NCBI GenBank assembly: GCA_023257755.1
Contig: JALRBM010000045.1
Location: 1-11,815, forward strand
Direction: 5' to 3'
Length of the DNA: 11,815 bases
From: Candidatus Saccharimonadia bacterium
GTDB taxonomy: Bacteria; Patescibacteriota; Saccharimonadia; Saccharimonadales; Saccharimonadaceae
In this document: positions 1 to 8,338 of the stretch, in pieces
Layout: the number at the start of each line of letters is the position of its first letter
Numbering within the stretch: position 1 is the first letter of the stretch
Translations under genes and position numbers: made by a program
The notes under the pieces: generated by a model
Database searches by the model: none
The model's input: only the letters and a program-made list of their open reading frames with translations
Told to the model about the DNA's origin: nothing

Positions 1-1364
1 AACTTATCTTTAGCAAAGTCGCATCCAGCCAGCAGGAGCAGGGGCTTAACAGCACCATCCCGCAGATGATGGACCAGTTGCAGATTCGCCGCAACATGAA
101 CACCGGTGCTATCAGTACTAGCTTTCCGTTCACTAGCGCCGATCTTACCCAAGAAAAGGGGGTGCTATACGGCATCAACATGCATAATAACGGGCTAGTC
201 ATTTTTGACCGCTTTACGCTAGAGAACGCCAACATGGTCGTCTTTGCAAAGTCTGGTGCTGGTAAATCATTCACCGTCAAGCTGGAGGCACTACGCAGCA
301 TGATGGTGGGATCAGATATTCTGATCATCGATCCTGAAAACGAATACCAGAAACTAAGCGATGCCGTCGGCGGCAGCTATATCCGCCTTAGCCTCAACGC
401 CGATACCCGTATCAATCCGTTCGATCTTCCAACAGTTATCGACAACGAAGAAGCTGACGACGCCCTACGTGCCAATCTGGTGACGCTTCATGGCCTGTTA
501 CGACTAATGCTCGGCGGCAGCCAGGTCACCGCAAATGGCCAACTAATGGCCGCCCTCACTCCTGCCGAAGAAGCCGACCTTGACCAAGCCCTGATCGACA
601 CCTATGCCCGGGCTGGGATTACCAGCGACCCACTGACGCACCACTCGACCCCGCCAACTATTTCCGACCTGTATGACACACTCCTCCACATGGGCGGTAC
701 GGGACCAGCACTGGCGCAGCGGCTTCGTAAATACACCAGCGGAACGTTTGCTGGTATCTTTAGTCAGCAGTCGAATATCGACATCAACAACCACATGGTC
801 GTCTTTAATATCCGTGACCTCGAGGATGAACTGCGGCCGGTTGCCATGTATATCGTGCTATCGCACATTTGGAACATCACGCGCTCCAACCAACGAAAAC
901 GTATGTTGATCGTGGACGAGGCATGGCAGCTGATGAAGTATGACGATTCAGCCAACTTCCTATTTAGCCTGGCTAAACGCGCCCGAAAATATTACCTGGG
1001 GCTTACCACTATCACCCAGGACGTCGAGGACTTTATGGGCAGCAAGATGGGTCGCGCCATCGTTGCTAACTCCTCCATGCAGCTGCTTCTTAAACAATCG
1101 TCCAGTGCCGTGGATGTACTTTCAGATGTATTTAAACTCACCGAAGAGGAGCGCAAACGCCTCGCCAACTTCCCAGTAGGGCAGGGCCTCTTCTTTGCAG
1201 GACAAAGTCACGTCCACATCCAAATCATCGCCAGCCAGACAGAACAGGGGCTTATCAGCACGAATCCGGTGGCCGCTAACATTCCCACTCCACCAAACCA
1301 GCCGCAAGGCTCTGAACCGGTCGTTAATAATGGGTACATGAATCCCGGTGAATATAACGTATAA
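1..1364 (+). CDS. virB4: VirB4/TraC-like secretion ATPase, C-terminal part (5' end outside window)
   Basis: The reading frame is open from the first bases (first full codon at position 3), so the true start lies upstream; the ATG at 66 is internal. 453 residues are visible. A Walker A motif, AKSGAGKS, is at 246-269, followed by the strand DILIIDPENEY. A Walker B, MLIVDEAW, is at 903-926, and TTITQDVEDF follows about 30 residues later. This order is that of VirB4/TraC/ConE ATPases of type IV secretion systems, which energise assembly and substrate transfer at the inner face of the membrane. Family members usually run 600-850 residues, so the missing part is probably the N-terminal VirB4 domain. 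The first glycine of the P-loop is alanine; I do not think this disables it. The protein ends in a Pro/Asn-rich tail. It is the first visible gene of the operon, 11 nt before the next. The family call is firm; whether the machine is conjugative, effector-secreting or DNA-importing is not visible. Confidence 0.9.
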   Translation, partial: LIFSKVASSQQEQGLNSTIPQMMDQLQIRRNMNTGAISTSFPFTSADLTQEKGVLYGINMHNNGLVIFDRFTLENANMVVFAKSGAGKSFTVKLEALRSMMVGSDILIIDPENEYQKLSDAVGGSYIRLSLNADTRINPFDLPTVIDNEEADDALRANLVTLHGLLRLMLGGSQVTANGQLMAALTPAEEADLDQALIDTYARAGITSDPLTHHSTPPTISDLYDTLLHMGGTGPALAQRLRKYTSGTFAGIFSQQSNIDINNHMVVFNIRDLEDELRPVAMYIVLSHIWNITRSNQRKRMLIVDEAWQLMKYDDSANFLFSLAKRARKYYLGLTTITQDVEDFMGSKMGRAIVANSSMQLLLKQSSSAVDVLSDVFKLTEEERKRLANFPVGQGLFFAGQSHVHIQIIASQTEQGLISTNPVAANIPTPPNQPQGSEPVVNNGYMNPGEYNV

Positions 1365-1375
1365 CGAGATGAACC

Positions 1376-4300
1376 ATGGCAGTAGATGAGGATCAGAGGT
1401 CGCAGCAGGAAACCGACGACGAGTTCAATCGAATCGTTGCCAATAACTTTGATCCGGATCAGGATGCTATTCAGCGTGGTTTTGATGAACGATTTAACGG
1501 CATTGCCAAGAATCTTCGCGATCAGGAAGAGCGCCCATCTGGCGTCACCGCGGATCTTGACCAGGCAGAAAGTTACGCCAACGACCCTAATAACGCCACC
1601 AAATCCGTTGATAATGCCAAGCAACGGGAAGAGGACGGCGGCTGGCGCAATAAAACTTCCGGAGCCGACGAGGGTAAGACCGAGCCCGGCAAAGGAAAGA
1701 GCAAGGGCAAGAAGAAAAAAGGTCCGCTAGCGTTTCTTCTTGGCGGTACCGTTGTGAGTGGCGGCATCATCTCTATTTTATTTTCTCCCGGAATGCTTAT
1801 CGTTAACTTCAAAGAAAAGCTGGTCGAAAAATTCAACGACCAACTGACAGCTATGGATGTGAGGACGACCGTCCTTCTCAACAAAAAATTCAAAGGAGTA
1901 ACTTCTGGCATCTGTACATCCAAGGTATCCGTTCGCTGTAAATTTGAAACGATCAGCGACCGTCACCTGAAAAAGCTCGAGGAATCATTCGCCAGGGAGG
2001 GTGGTAAGGTCAATAGTGAAAAAACGCTTATTGGCCGCAATAAAATCACGACTGTCGAGTTCAAGGGGCAGGTGATCGATGCCCGGAACTTCAAACAAAT
2101 AATAAACGGCGACCCCTTATTCAAGTCGACGTGGCTGCGAGGCTATAATCCGAAACTCGCCGGATTCGCCGACCACATATATATGAAATTAGCAAAAAAG
2201 ATTGGTCTCTTAAAACAAAAGAACGTCAACGGCCTTACTAGGGAGGAGATGCGGCAAAGCGTCGTGGAAGCCGCCAGTGGAGCGGCAGCGGCGGAGGCAG
2301 ACGTAAGGGTATCCTCTAAAGAAGAGGCCTGTGACGGTGGCGAGGGATGCGTCGACGGCAAACGTACCGTTTATGTCGATGATGTCACGGGCGAGACTAT
2401 ATCGAAGGAAGAGTACGACAATCGCATTGGCAATGCCGATACCCTAAGGGCCGAACTGGATGCCCGAAAAACCCTCAACGAAACAGGGGGGACCGTGGCA
2501 AAGGCGACACTTAAAGGAGCATTGACTTCCACGGCGCTCGGCCTTGGAGCGGTTGATTCGGCCTGTACGGCATATATCCTGATTCGGGCGGTAGGATTTG
2601 CCGCCAAGTACATCGGTATGATGCAGCTTGTCAGGTTCTATCACTCGATCATGAACACTGCCGACGCCATCAAGGCAAGCTATGTCCCGGCAGGCGCCAC
2701 CCCTGTCGCTGCCCAGGCGGCCGCTACAGAATCGACCGCCACCATCGAGCCAGAGCAGGTTTCGTATGTCGGAGACCTGCTTACATCCCCCAATTCCGAA
2801 GGCCAAACCGCTACCGACGGATATGGCTATCAATGGGCGGCGTATGACAATGCATCGGGCATGCCGCGTACCGACGGAATCCAGGCCCAGACAGTAGGAC
2901 CTAATGGCACAAATATTTCGCTCGGTGCCGAGCAGCAAAAGCAAGTGGAATTGAATGACGAGGTTACAAAATACGTCAACGGCCAGCTTGTTACCGATAA
3001 CGTCCTTTCAAACGTTATTTCACTTGTCGACGGGGGCGGCGGCACGACCGACACCGCAGATGAGGTATGTAATTTTGTTAAAAGCGGCTGGGGACAGGCT
3101 ATTGTGATCGGGGCATCGCTGGTCGGTGCGGTCGTAGCGTTCTTTAGTGGTGGTGTTAGCCTTGGGTGGGGCGCGGCCGTGCAAGCGGGCGTCTCCGTCT
3201 CAATCAGTGTCGCCATGGCGATGCTCCAGCCAAAGCTTGTCGATATGGCCGCCGGAACGATGATCGGCGAACCTGAACTGGGCAATAAAAACAGACCGCC
3301 CAATAGTAACCGGGTAGGTAATGCAGCGGTTTCCGGCGGAAGCGGCTATAATCACGAAACTGCCCAAGCACGCGGCATTCCAGTACTGAGAATGGAAGAC
3401 GTTGCTAATTACGAGCCTCAATTAGTAGAAGTACAGTCGCAATACGCCGCCGTCGACCGGATCACCCATAGCCCATTTGACGCCACCAACCCTAACACCT
3501 TCCTTGGGTCAATTGTCTCTACTATGATGCCGTATGCCTCGAAATTCTCATCACTATCGGGTAGTATTACCGGTGTTGCGCAAATGACGCTGGGAACGTT
3601 CGGCAGCCTTATTCCAAATGCCACTGCCCAGGATCCGACTGCTCAATTTAAAATATGTCAGGATGCCGACAACAAGAAGTATAATATCGCAGCTGGTCCG
3701 TTCTGCAGCCCCGTCCATGGCTTTAATTCAAAAGCCCTTGCCGTCGATCCAGACACCGTTGCCGCCTACATGGAGAAAGGCTACGCTAATCCAGAAACAG
3801 GCGAACCCGCCGACTCTGAAAACGAATACGGCAAATATATCAAAAACTGCATGGACCGCTCGACAGCAATCGGAGCATTCACCGAAGACAACGACAATAC
3901 CGGCGAAGAGTGTATCCAGGGAAGTGCGAGCAGAAACTTTGCCGACGAGGGCGGAGTCCTTGCAAAAGCCTGCGAAAAGAAAGTGACGCTTGCCACCACA
4001 GCCGCCGCAAAAGAAGACTGTGTAAAGGAAGTCCGGGCCGCCAACGCCAACCCCGCAACCAACCCCACTTGTTCGTCGGGTGACGCTGCGGGCGATACAG
4101 AATGCCGCCGCACGATGTTCCGAGTTTACTATCTTGATCTTTCGGTTCAGGAAGGCATGGATAACGGTGAGGTCGCAAGCAACGCTTCCTCAAAACCAGG
4201 CGCCGTCAGCGGGGACGCCAAGCAACTGGCCGCCCAGGTAGCCAATAATCCAAATATTGTCTTTGTTGATAGCAGTTCGAAAGAGATGCTATTAAAGTTC

Positions 4301-4759
4301 TCCCGCGGAGAAGAGATAAAGAATGCCTGTGACGAAACCATGACGATCAGTAAATACCTGCTCGGAGCGCTCCAGGCTAACTCAACAAAATACAAAGTGC
4401 TTGTTAACAACATCGGCTTCAAGGAAGATCGATCGCTCCGAGAATGTCTTAATAGCGGCTATCAACACCCGAAGGGAACTGCGGTCGACCTTAACAATAT
4501 CGAGATAATTGGAGGTGCCTCAACCGGAGGAAGTATCCGTCTCCCTGGAAGCGGCCTCGCCGTAGTTAACCAATACGCCAGTGATTTCTTAGCCGCATTA
4601 CCACTTAATCGTGGTGGTGTGGGACAAAAAAACTGTGGTGTTAATCCAGTCTTCCCACAAGGATCCGTCGCACTTAATGGTTCGCATTTATTTGAAGACG
4701 CCTGTAATCACCTTCATATTGATGCGAGAAACAGAGAGAACTTAGCGGATAGGGAATAG
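1376..4759 (+). CDS. Large polytopic membrane protein with a C-terminal M15/LAS-like zinc-peptidase motif (VirB6-like position in the operon)
   Basis: 1127 residues; ATG 11 nt after the VirB4 stop, with only a weak GAGAT upstream. Residues 1-116 are hydrophilic and end in a lysine cluster (KGKSKGKKKKG), so the N-terminus is probably cytoplasmic. Hydrophobic stretches lie near 117-143, 382-417, 573-617 (probably two spans) and 712-746 (weaker). There are 18 cysteines, none in 1-116 or 398-564 and most after 760, as expected if the late region is exported and disulphide-bonded. Near the C-terminus, HPKGTAVDL (H1031, D1038) and HLHID (H1112, H1114) fit the HxxxxxxD plus HxH zinc and catalytic pattern of LAS metallopeptidases (M15 and MepA types), which cut peptide bonds in peptidoglycan. 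Position after VirB4 and several membrane spans suggest a VirB6/TrbL-like channel component; no full-length family match is recognised. The membrane assignment is strong. The peptidase call is motif-based, and a non-catalytic wall-binding role is possible. Confidence 0.72.
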   Translation: MAVDEDQRSQQETDDEFNRIVANNFDPDQDAIQRGFDERFNGIAKNLRDQEERPSGVTADLDQAESYANDPNNATKSVDNAKQREEDGGWRNKTSGADEGKTEPGKGKSKGKKKKGPLAFLLGGTVVSGGIISILFSPGMLIVNFKEKLVEKFNDQLTAMDVRTTVLLNKKFKGVTSGICTSKVSVRCKFETISDRHLKKLEESFAREGGKVNSEKTLIGRNKITTVEFKGQVIDARNFKQIINGDPLFKSTWLRGYNPKLAGFADHIYMKLAKKIGLLKQKNVNGLTREEMRQSVVEAASGAAAAEADVRVSSKEEACDGGEGCVDGKRTVYVDDVTGETISKEEYDNRIGNADTLRAELDARKTLNETGGTVAKATLKGALTSTALGLGAVDSACTAYILIRAVGFAAKYIGMMQLVRFYHSIMNTADAIKASYVPAGATPVAAQAAATESTATIEPEQVSYVGDLLTSPNSEGQTATDGYGYQWAAYDNASGMPRTDGIQAQTVGPNGTNISLGAEQQKQVELNDEVTKYVNGQLVTDNVLSNVISLVDGGGGTTDTADEVCNFVKSGWGQAIVIGASLVGAVVAFFSGGVSLGWGAAVQAGVSVSISVAMAMLQPKLVDMAAGTMIGEPELGNKNRPPNSNRVGNAAVSGGSGYNHETAQARGIPVLRMEDVANYEPQLVEVQSQYAAVDRITHSPFDATNPNTFLGSIVSTMMPYASKFSSLSGSITGVAQMTLGTFGSLIPNATAQDPTAQFKICQDADNKKYNIAAGPFCSPVHGFNSKALAVDPDTVAAYMEKGYANPETGEPADSENEYGKYIKNCMDRSTAIGAFTEDNDNTGEECIQGSASRNFADEGGVLAKACEKKVTLATTAAAKEDCVKEVRAANANPATNPTCSSGDAAGDTECRRTMFRVYYLDLSVQEGMDNGEVASNASSKPGAVSGDAKQLAAQVANNPNIVFVDSSSKEMLLKFSRGEEIKNACDETMTISKYLLGALQANSTKYKVLVNNIGFKEDRSLRECLNSGYQHPKGTAVDLNNIEIIGGASTGGSIRLPGSGLAVVNQYASDFLAALPLNRGGVGQKNCGVNPVFPQGSVALNGSHLFEDACNHLHIDARNRENLADRE
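4751..4755 (+). promoter_or_regulatory. Ribosome binding site for the lysozyme/peptidase gene
   Basis: AGGGA lies 6 nt before the ATG at 4762 and inside the last codons of the upstream gene, whose TAG ends 2 nt before that ATG. It supports the chosen start and suggests translational coupling of the two genes. Confidence 0.6.
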
Positions 4760-4761
4760 CT

Positions 4762-6033
4762 ATGAAAGATTTTTTCAAGAAACATCAGTTCCACAGAATC
4801 CTTGCCCTGATTTTTGCTGCGATTATCATTGCCGAGCCAACCATTGGTACTACTAGAGTCGTAGCGATTCCGGACGAGTATTTCTACTCTAGCAACGACA
4901 TCCTTTTCTATGATCCAGACGCATCCTGTGGAGTTAGTGCCGATAGAGGCACCGGGACAGTGTCACTTCGTGGAAATACAATTCAGGAAAGAGTCTGGAA
5001 TTTCCTTCGTGATAAGGGCTTGACCAACGAGCAGGCCGCAGGAGTGATGGGGAATATCCAGGCAGAATCTGGATTCGATCCAAACGTGATCGAAAAGGGA
5101 AGTGGCGTCGGATACGGTATTGTTCAGTGGTCGAAGGGTCGTCGTACAGCCCTCGAGGCTGCCGCTGCCAAGCAAGGCGTACCTGTTTCCGATCTCGGCT
5201 TTCAGCTTGAGTATCTCTACCAGGAACTTACCGTACGCCCCATCGACTTCGATCGATGGAGGCAGTTTAAAAGCGAATGGGAGATGATGAAAGGCCAGTC
5301 AACCGTCGAGCAGGCTACGATCGCATTCCACCACCAATTTGAAAGGTCGCATCTTTCAACTGGCGGCAGTCCGGGAACACCGGGCGGCCTGGCCGATCAA
5401 AGAGTGATACAGGAAAGGGTCCGGAAAGAGCCTGGGCCAAACTCCAATGATTTTTTTGAGCAGTTCTCAAAATTAACACCCGGTGGAGGTGGTAGTGCCA
5501 GCGGAGAATGCGAAGCCGCCCCGACTGGTAACCTCGAGGCCACCACACTAGCGTATGCTTGGCCAAAATACACCCCTCCGGATTACACAGAAAAAAAGCC
5601 AGAATACCAGACGGCAGTAAAGACAGCTCAAAGCAAAGGACTCTATGTAGGCGGCGGTCAGTATCCGGGGGTTGACTGTGGAGGATTCGTCACCCTTCTG
5701 ATGCGCGACAGCGGCTTCGAACCCGGCTATAACAATAACGGCCGCGGCGGTAACACCGGACCTCAAAAAGACTGGGTAGAGAAAAACTGGACCAAAATAG
5801 GCATAGGGCCCGAAGTTCAAGTCGGCGGAGATGCGGCAAATTCACTCAAGCCTGGTGACGTCGCCTTTAGCCCAGGGCATACCTTTGCCTACGTCGGCAA
5901 GATCCCCGGCTTTGGGGAAGGCGACCCGGCATTTAAAGGGGTAGCTTCGGCTTCATATCTTTCGTGGCGCGCTCCCATGGCAGGACATGAAAATATGCTA
6001 GACGGCAACGTAACATGGTATAGAAAGAAATAG
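4762..6033 (+). CDS. Exported bifunctional peptidoglycan hydrolase: phage-tail-lysozyme-like domain plus NlpC/P60- or CHAP-like domain
   Basis: 423 residues. A basic N-terminus (MKDFFKKHQFHR) precedes a hydrophobic segment at about 12-35, a signal peptide or anchor. Residues 74-225 contain the lysozyme-type helical core: LTNEQAAGVMGNIQAESGFDP, with E102 the likely catalytic glutamate, then GYGIVQWSKGRR, the order seen in phage tail lysozymes (Phage_lysozyme2 type). A Gly/Ser linker at 240-248 leads to a C-terminal domain with GVDCGGFV (C306 the likely nucleophile) and KPGDVAFSPGHTFAYVG (H373 the likely partner), typical of NlpC/P60 and CHAP amidase/endopeptidases. The protein should therefore cut both glycan strands and stem peptides. 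Inside a VirB4 operon it fits the VirB1 role of opening the wall for the secretion channel; in an episymbiont it could also act on the host wall. Domain calls are firm at fold level; NlpC/P60 versus CHAP and exact bond specificity are not resolved. Confidence 0.85.
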   Translation: MKDFFKKHQFHRILALIFAAIIIAEPTIGTTRVVAIPDEYFYSSNDILFYDPDASCGVSADRGTGTVSLRGNTIQERVWNFLRDKGLTNEQAAGVMGNIQAESGFDPNVIEKGSGVGYGIVQWSKGRRTALEAAAAKQGVPVSDLGFQLEYLYQELTVRPIDFDRWRQFKSEWEMMKGQSTVEQATIAFHHQFERSHLSTGGSPGTPGGLADQRVIQERVRKEPGPNSNDFFEQFSKLTPGGGGSASGECEAAPTGNLEATTLAYAWPKYTPPDYTEKKPEYQTAVKTAQSKGLYVGGGQYPGVDCGGFVTLLMRDSGFEPGYNNNGRGGNTGPQKDWVEKNWTKIGIGPEVQVGGDAANSLKPGDVAFSPGHTFAYVGKIPGFGEGDPAFKGVASASYLSWRAPMAGHENMLDGNVTWYRKK

Positions 6034-6036
6034 GAG
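6032..6036 (+). promoter_or_regulatory. Ribosome binding site for the PEGA-domain gene
   Basis: AGGAG overlaps the TAG stop of the preceding gene (6031-6033) and sits 6 nt before the ATG at 6043. It is the clearest Shine-Dalgarno sequence in the operon and fixes this start. Confidence 0.75.
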
Positions 6037-6042
6037 AAAAGG

Positions 6043-6678
6043 ATGTTTGGCGAATACATACGAACCCACAAAACCAGCTTCTTTCTAATAGTTCTGCTGA
6101 TCGTGGGACTACTAGGATACGGTATCTATATTGCTGTCTCGCGTGCCGGCAAAGAAGCGGTACAAGTCTACCTTCTTCCGGGCGACGCTGTCCTGACGGC
6201 GAACAACGAGCGCTTGGGACCAGGTACCGTCTACCTGACGCCCGGCCAGTACGAGATCAAGGCATCCAAGGACGGTTTTGAATCGTATAACCAAACCATA
6301 ACCATTGATAGCCCTAACATCCGGGAAATTGACATCGCGCTTCAACCCCAGTCAGAAGAAGCCAAAAAGTGGGCCGCAGATAATCAGGAGCTTTATTTGG
6401 CATACGAGGGACGGGCAGGGAAGCGCGCCAATCAAGAGGGGGAAGAATTTAGTAAAAAGAATCCCGTTACCAGCAAACTTCCCGTCGACACATTCCTCTA
6501 TTCAATCGGGTATCGGGCCGACACCTCAGACCCTTCTGGAAACTCAATCATCATCACTATCTCAGCCCTGGAAGGGTATCGGCGCGCCGCCCTGGACCGA
6601 TTCCGTAGCCTTGGCTATGATCCTACTGACTACACGATAGAATTTACCAACTATAAGAACCCTTTTAGCCATGAATAG
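6043..6678 (+). CDS. Single-pass membrane protein with a PEGA-like domain
   Basis: 211 residues. One hydrophobic segment at about 12-31 follows a short N-terminus containing basic residues, giving an anchored protein with its body outside the membrane. Residues 40-100 look like a PEGA domain: a beta-rich repeat with VQVYLLPGDAVLTANNE, LGPGTVYLTPGQYEIKASKDGFE and a closing strand before about 100. PEGA domains are common in surface-layer and envelope-associated proteins; their ligand is generally unknown. The second half (about 110-211) has no family I recognise; it is hydrophilic with an alpha/beta pattern ending in GYDPTDYTIEFTNY. The gene starts 9 nt after the hydrolase stop and overlaps the next gene by 8 nt (ATGAATAG), so it belongs to the secretion operon. 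Its likely role is an extracytoplasmic scaffold or wall-facing part of the machine, an inference from context only. Confidence 0.75.
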   Translation: MFGEYIRTHKTSFFLIVLLIVGLLGYGIYIAVSRAGKEAVQVYLLPGDAVLTANNERLGPGTVYLTPGQYEIKASKDGFESYNQTITIDSPNIREIDIALQPQSEEAKKWAADNQELYLAYEGRAGKRANQEGEEFSKKNPVTSKLPVDTFLYSIGYRADTSDPSGNSIIITISALEGYRRAALDRFRSLGYDPTDYTIEFTNYKNPFSHE

Positions 6679-7309
6679 AAAAGCATTAATTTCCATCCTA
6701 ATCGCACTAATACTCATCCTAGTGGGGATCGGCGTGTACTTTTACTCGCAGTCCTTTAAAACCGTTACGTATAACTTCCTGCGAAGCGATGTGTCAGTCA
6801 CGATCTACAAACAAGACGGCGAGCAGCGAGCCAGTATTGATTCCTTAAAGGAGAGCGCCGAACGACGCCTAGAGCGAGGCACCTACCTCATTATTCCTAA
6901 CGAAGATATCTTCTCCCAAAATCCCATAGCGTTCGAAGTAAAGGATAAGGACTTGACGATTGATATCAATCCCGAGTATTCCGCATCTTACCGGAGAACA
7001 CTCCGCGACCTGGCACTCCCCGCCGTTCAGGACACACTTCGCAGGGAATATCCTGATATTATCGATGGCTACACTATCAATAAGGGCGAAGTATTCAAAG
7101 AAGGGCAGTGGTATGCCACGCTGCTTGTTAAAAAGGCAGAGGGCAGTGATGAAGGAGACGTCTACCGCACCGTTTTAAAGAAAGAGGGCGATAACTGGGT
7201 AGTAAAAGCCACCCCGGCGCTCGTTCTAAGCTCCAAAGAGTATCCTGAAATACCAAAAGAAATCCTTTCCGCAATCAACGGGCGGCGGTCAGACGCTATA
7301 ATTGAATAA
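6671..7309 (+). CDS. Single-pass membrane protein of unknown function, same layout as the PEGA protein before it
   Basis: 212 residues. MNRK precedes a hydrophobic segment at about 5-25, so the remainder should lie outside the membrane. Residues 31-100 are beta-rich, including VSVTIYKQDGE and LERGTYLIIPNED, loosely like the PEGA pattern but without clear PEGA signature glycines. The C-terminal half reads as a small alpha/beta domain: a helix around DLALPAVQDTLRREYPD, then strands containing QWYATLLVKKA and DNWVVKATPALV. The ATG overlaps the stop of the preceding gene by 8 nt and there is no convincing Shine-Dalgarno sequence, so translation is probably coupled. Its last 14 nt overlap the 3' end of recF on the other strand. 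Size, anchor and architecture match the neighbour, suggesting an ancient tandem duplication or two subunits of one assembly. I recognise no named family and assign no function. Confidence 0.7.
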   Translation: MNRKALISILIALILILVGIGVYFYSQSFKTVTYNFLRSDVSVTIYKQDGEQRASIDSLKESAERRLERGTYLIIPNEDIFSQNPIAFEVKDKDLTIDINPEYSASYRRTLRDLALPAVQDTLRREYPDIIDGYTINKGEVFKEGQWYATLLVKKAEGSDEGDVYRTVLKKEGDNWVVKATPALVLSSKEYPEIPKEILSAINGRRSDAIIE

Positions 7310-8336
7310 CCTCACTGCCTTTTACAGGGACTGTCGCGACGCTCGTGATAATAATTTGGTGGTCTGTAAACTCCGTGACCAGGTTTTTTTGCCGGGCTTC
7401 GTCTAACTCACTAAAGACATCATCGAGCAGAATCAACGGTTTTACATCGAGGAATTCTTCAGTAATTCGTACTTCAATAAATTTTAAGGCCAAGATAACG
7501 CTTCGTATCTCTCCCCGCGAGGCGACATCGACGGCAAGAGTATTATTGAACTCAAAAATAATGTCATGGCGGTGCGGGCCGGTCGAAGTATATCCCATAA
7601 GACGATCCCGTTCCTTATGCATATGAAGATCCGACAGGAGTTTCTGAGCAGTGTCAGCGTGCGTGTGTGAATAGCGCACTCGAACTGCGTCAGCCGTCCC
7701 TGAAATAGTACAATACACCCCGTTCAGCTGTGCATCGATTTTAGAGGTAAATTGAAGCCGTTGCCGTATGATATACGATCCGTATTCACTTAGGGCGACA
7801 TTCCAGGCGAACAATGACTCCTCGCTGGCACTGGCCAGTTTCAACAGGGTGTTGCGCTGCTTCAGGGCGCGTTCATAGCGACGAACCGCAGCCGCATATT
7901 TCGGATCTACTTGACCGATAAGACGATCGATAAACTGGCGGCGACGCGCTGGCGATCCGCCAAGAAGCCTGAGATCATCCGGTTCAAACAGCACCACAGG
8001 GAATTTCTGAAGAGAGCCCAGCCGGTAGTGAGTTTTTCCATCGATAATGAACTGTTTGCGACCGGTTGTTTTTTCCGGGTTAAATTTGACTGTTCGGGCC
8101 CTGTCTTCGCTCATCCCCACATCGACACGGTACCAGGAAGCTCCCTGCCTGACGATATCATTATCCGAGCTTTTAAATGAGGACCCTTGAAGGACGACGT
8201 AGAGCGCTTCGATAAGCGACGTTTTACCCGTGCCGTTTGCCCCCACAATAACGGTAGCGCTGGGTGCTACTTGGATAGAAAAATCCTTATGGGCGCGCAC
8301 ATTCTGAACGCGAATCGTTTTAATAAGCGGCGGCAT
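7296..8336 (-). CDS. recF: DNA replication/repair protein RecF
   Basis: 346 residues, close to the usual 350-370. This SMC-like ABC ATPase loads or stabilises RecA with RecO and RecR at gapped, SSB-coated DNA. Visible motifs in order: start MPPLIKTIRVQNVRAH; Walker A GANGTGKTS (about 32-40); the family-typical FPVVLFEPDDLRLLGGSPARRRQFID; ABC signature ASRGEIR; and Walker B/D-loop LILLDDVFSELDEARQ (about 301-316). All ATPase motifs are intact. The ATG lies 2 nt from the dnaN stop, with a weak AAGAG inside the end of dnaN, so it is probably read from the dnaN transcript. The usual neighbour gyrB is absent; the gene instead runs tail-to-tail into the secretion operon with a 14-nt overlap. Confidence 0.96.
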   Translation of the reverse strand: MPPLIKTIRVQNVRAHKDFSIQVAPSATVIVGANGTGKTSLIEALYVVLQGSSFKSSDNDIVRQGASWYRVDVGMSEDRARTVKFNPEKTTGRKQFIIDGKTHYRLGSLQKFPVVLFEPDDLRLLGGSPARRRQFIDRLIGQVDPKYAAAVRRYERALKQRNTLLKLASASEESLFAWNVALSEYGSYIIRQRLQFTSKIDAQLNGVYCTISGTADAVRVRYSHTHADTAQKLLSDLHMHKERDRLMGYTSTGPHRHDIIFEFNNTLAVDVASRGEIRSVILALKFIEVRITEEFLDVKPLILLDDVFSELDEARQKNLVTEFTDHQIIITSVATVPVKGSEVIQL

Positions 8337-8338
8337 AG

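Noticed and set aside
66..68. ATG at 66 as the start of the VirB4-like gene
   Set aside because: The frame stays open to the window edge with protein-like sequence before it, and the family needs a long N-terminal domain; this methionine is internal.
2444..2944. 166-codon open frame on the - strand inside the large membrane protein gene
   Set aside because: It lies wholly within a clear coding region and its translation looks like an antisense shadow; several similar frames occur across the same gene.
7310..7345. Possible bidirectional terminator at the recF/secretion operon junction
   Set aside because: Only a short GTCGCGAC palindrome was found, without a T-run on either strand.
7500..7560. 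Altered ABC signature in RecF (ASRGEIR) as an unusual feature
   Set aside because: E. coli RecF has a closely similar LSRGQ core; this is normal family variation.
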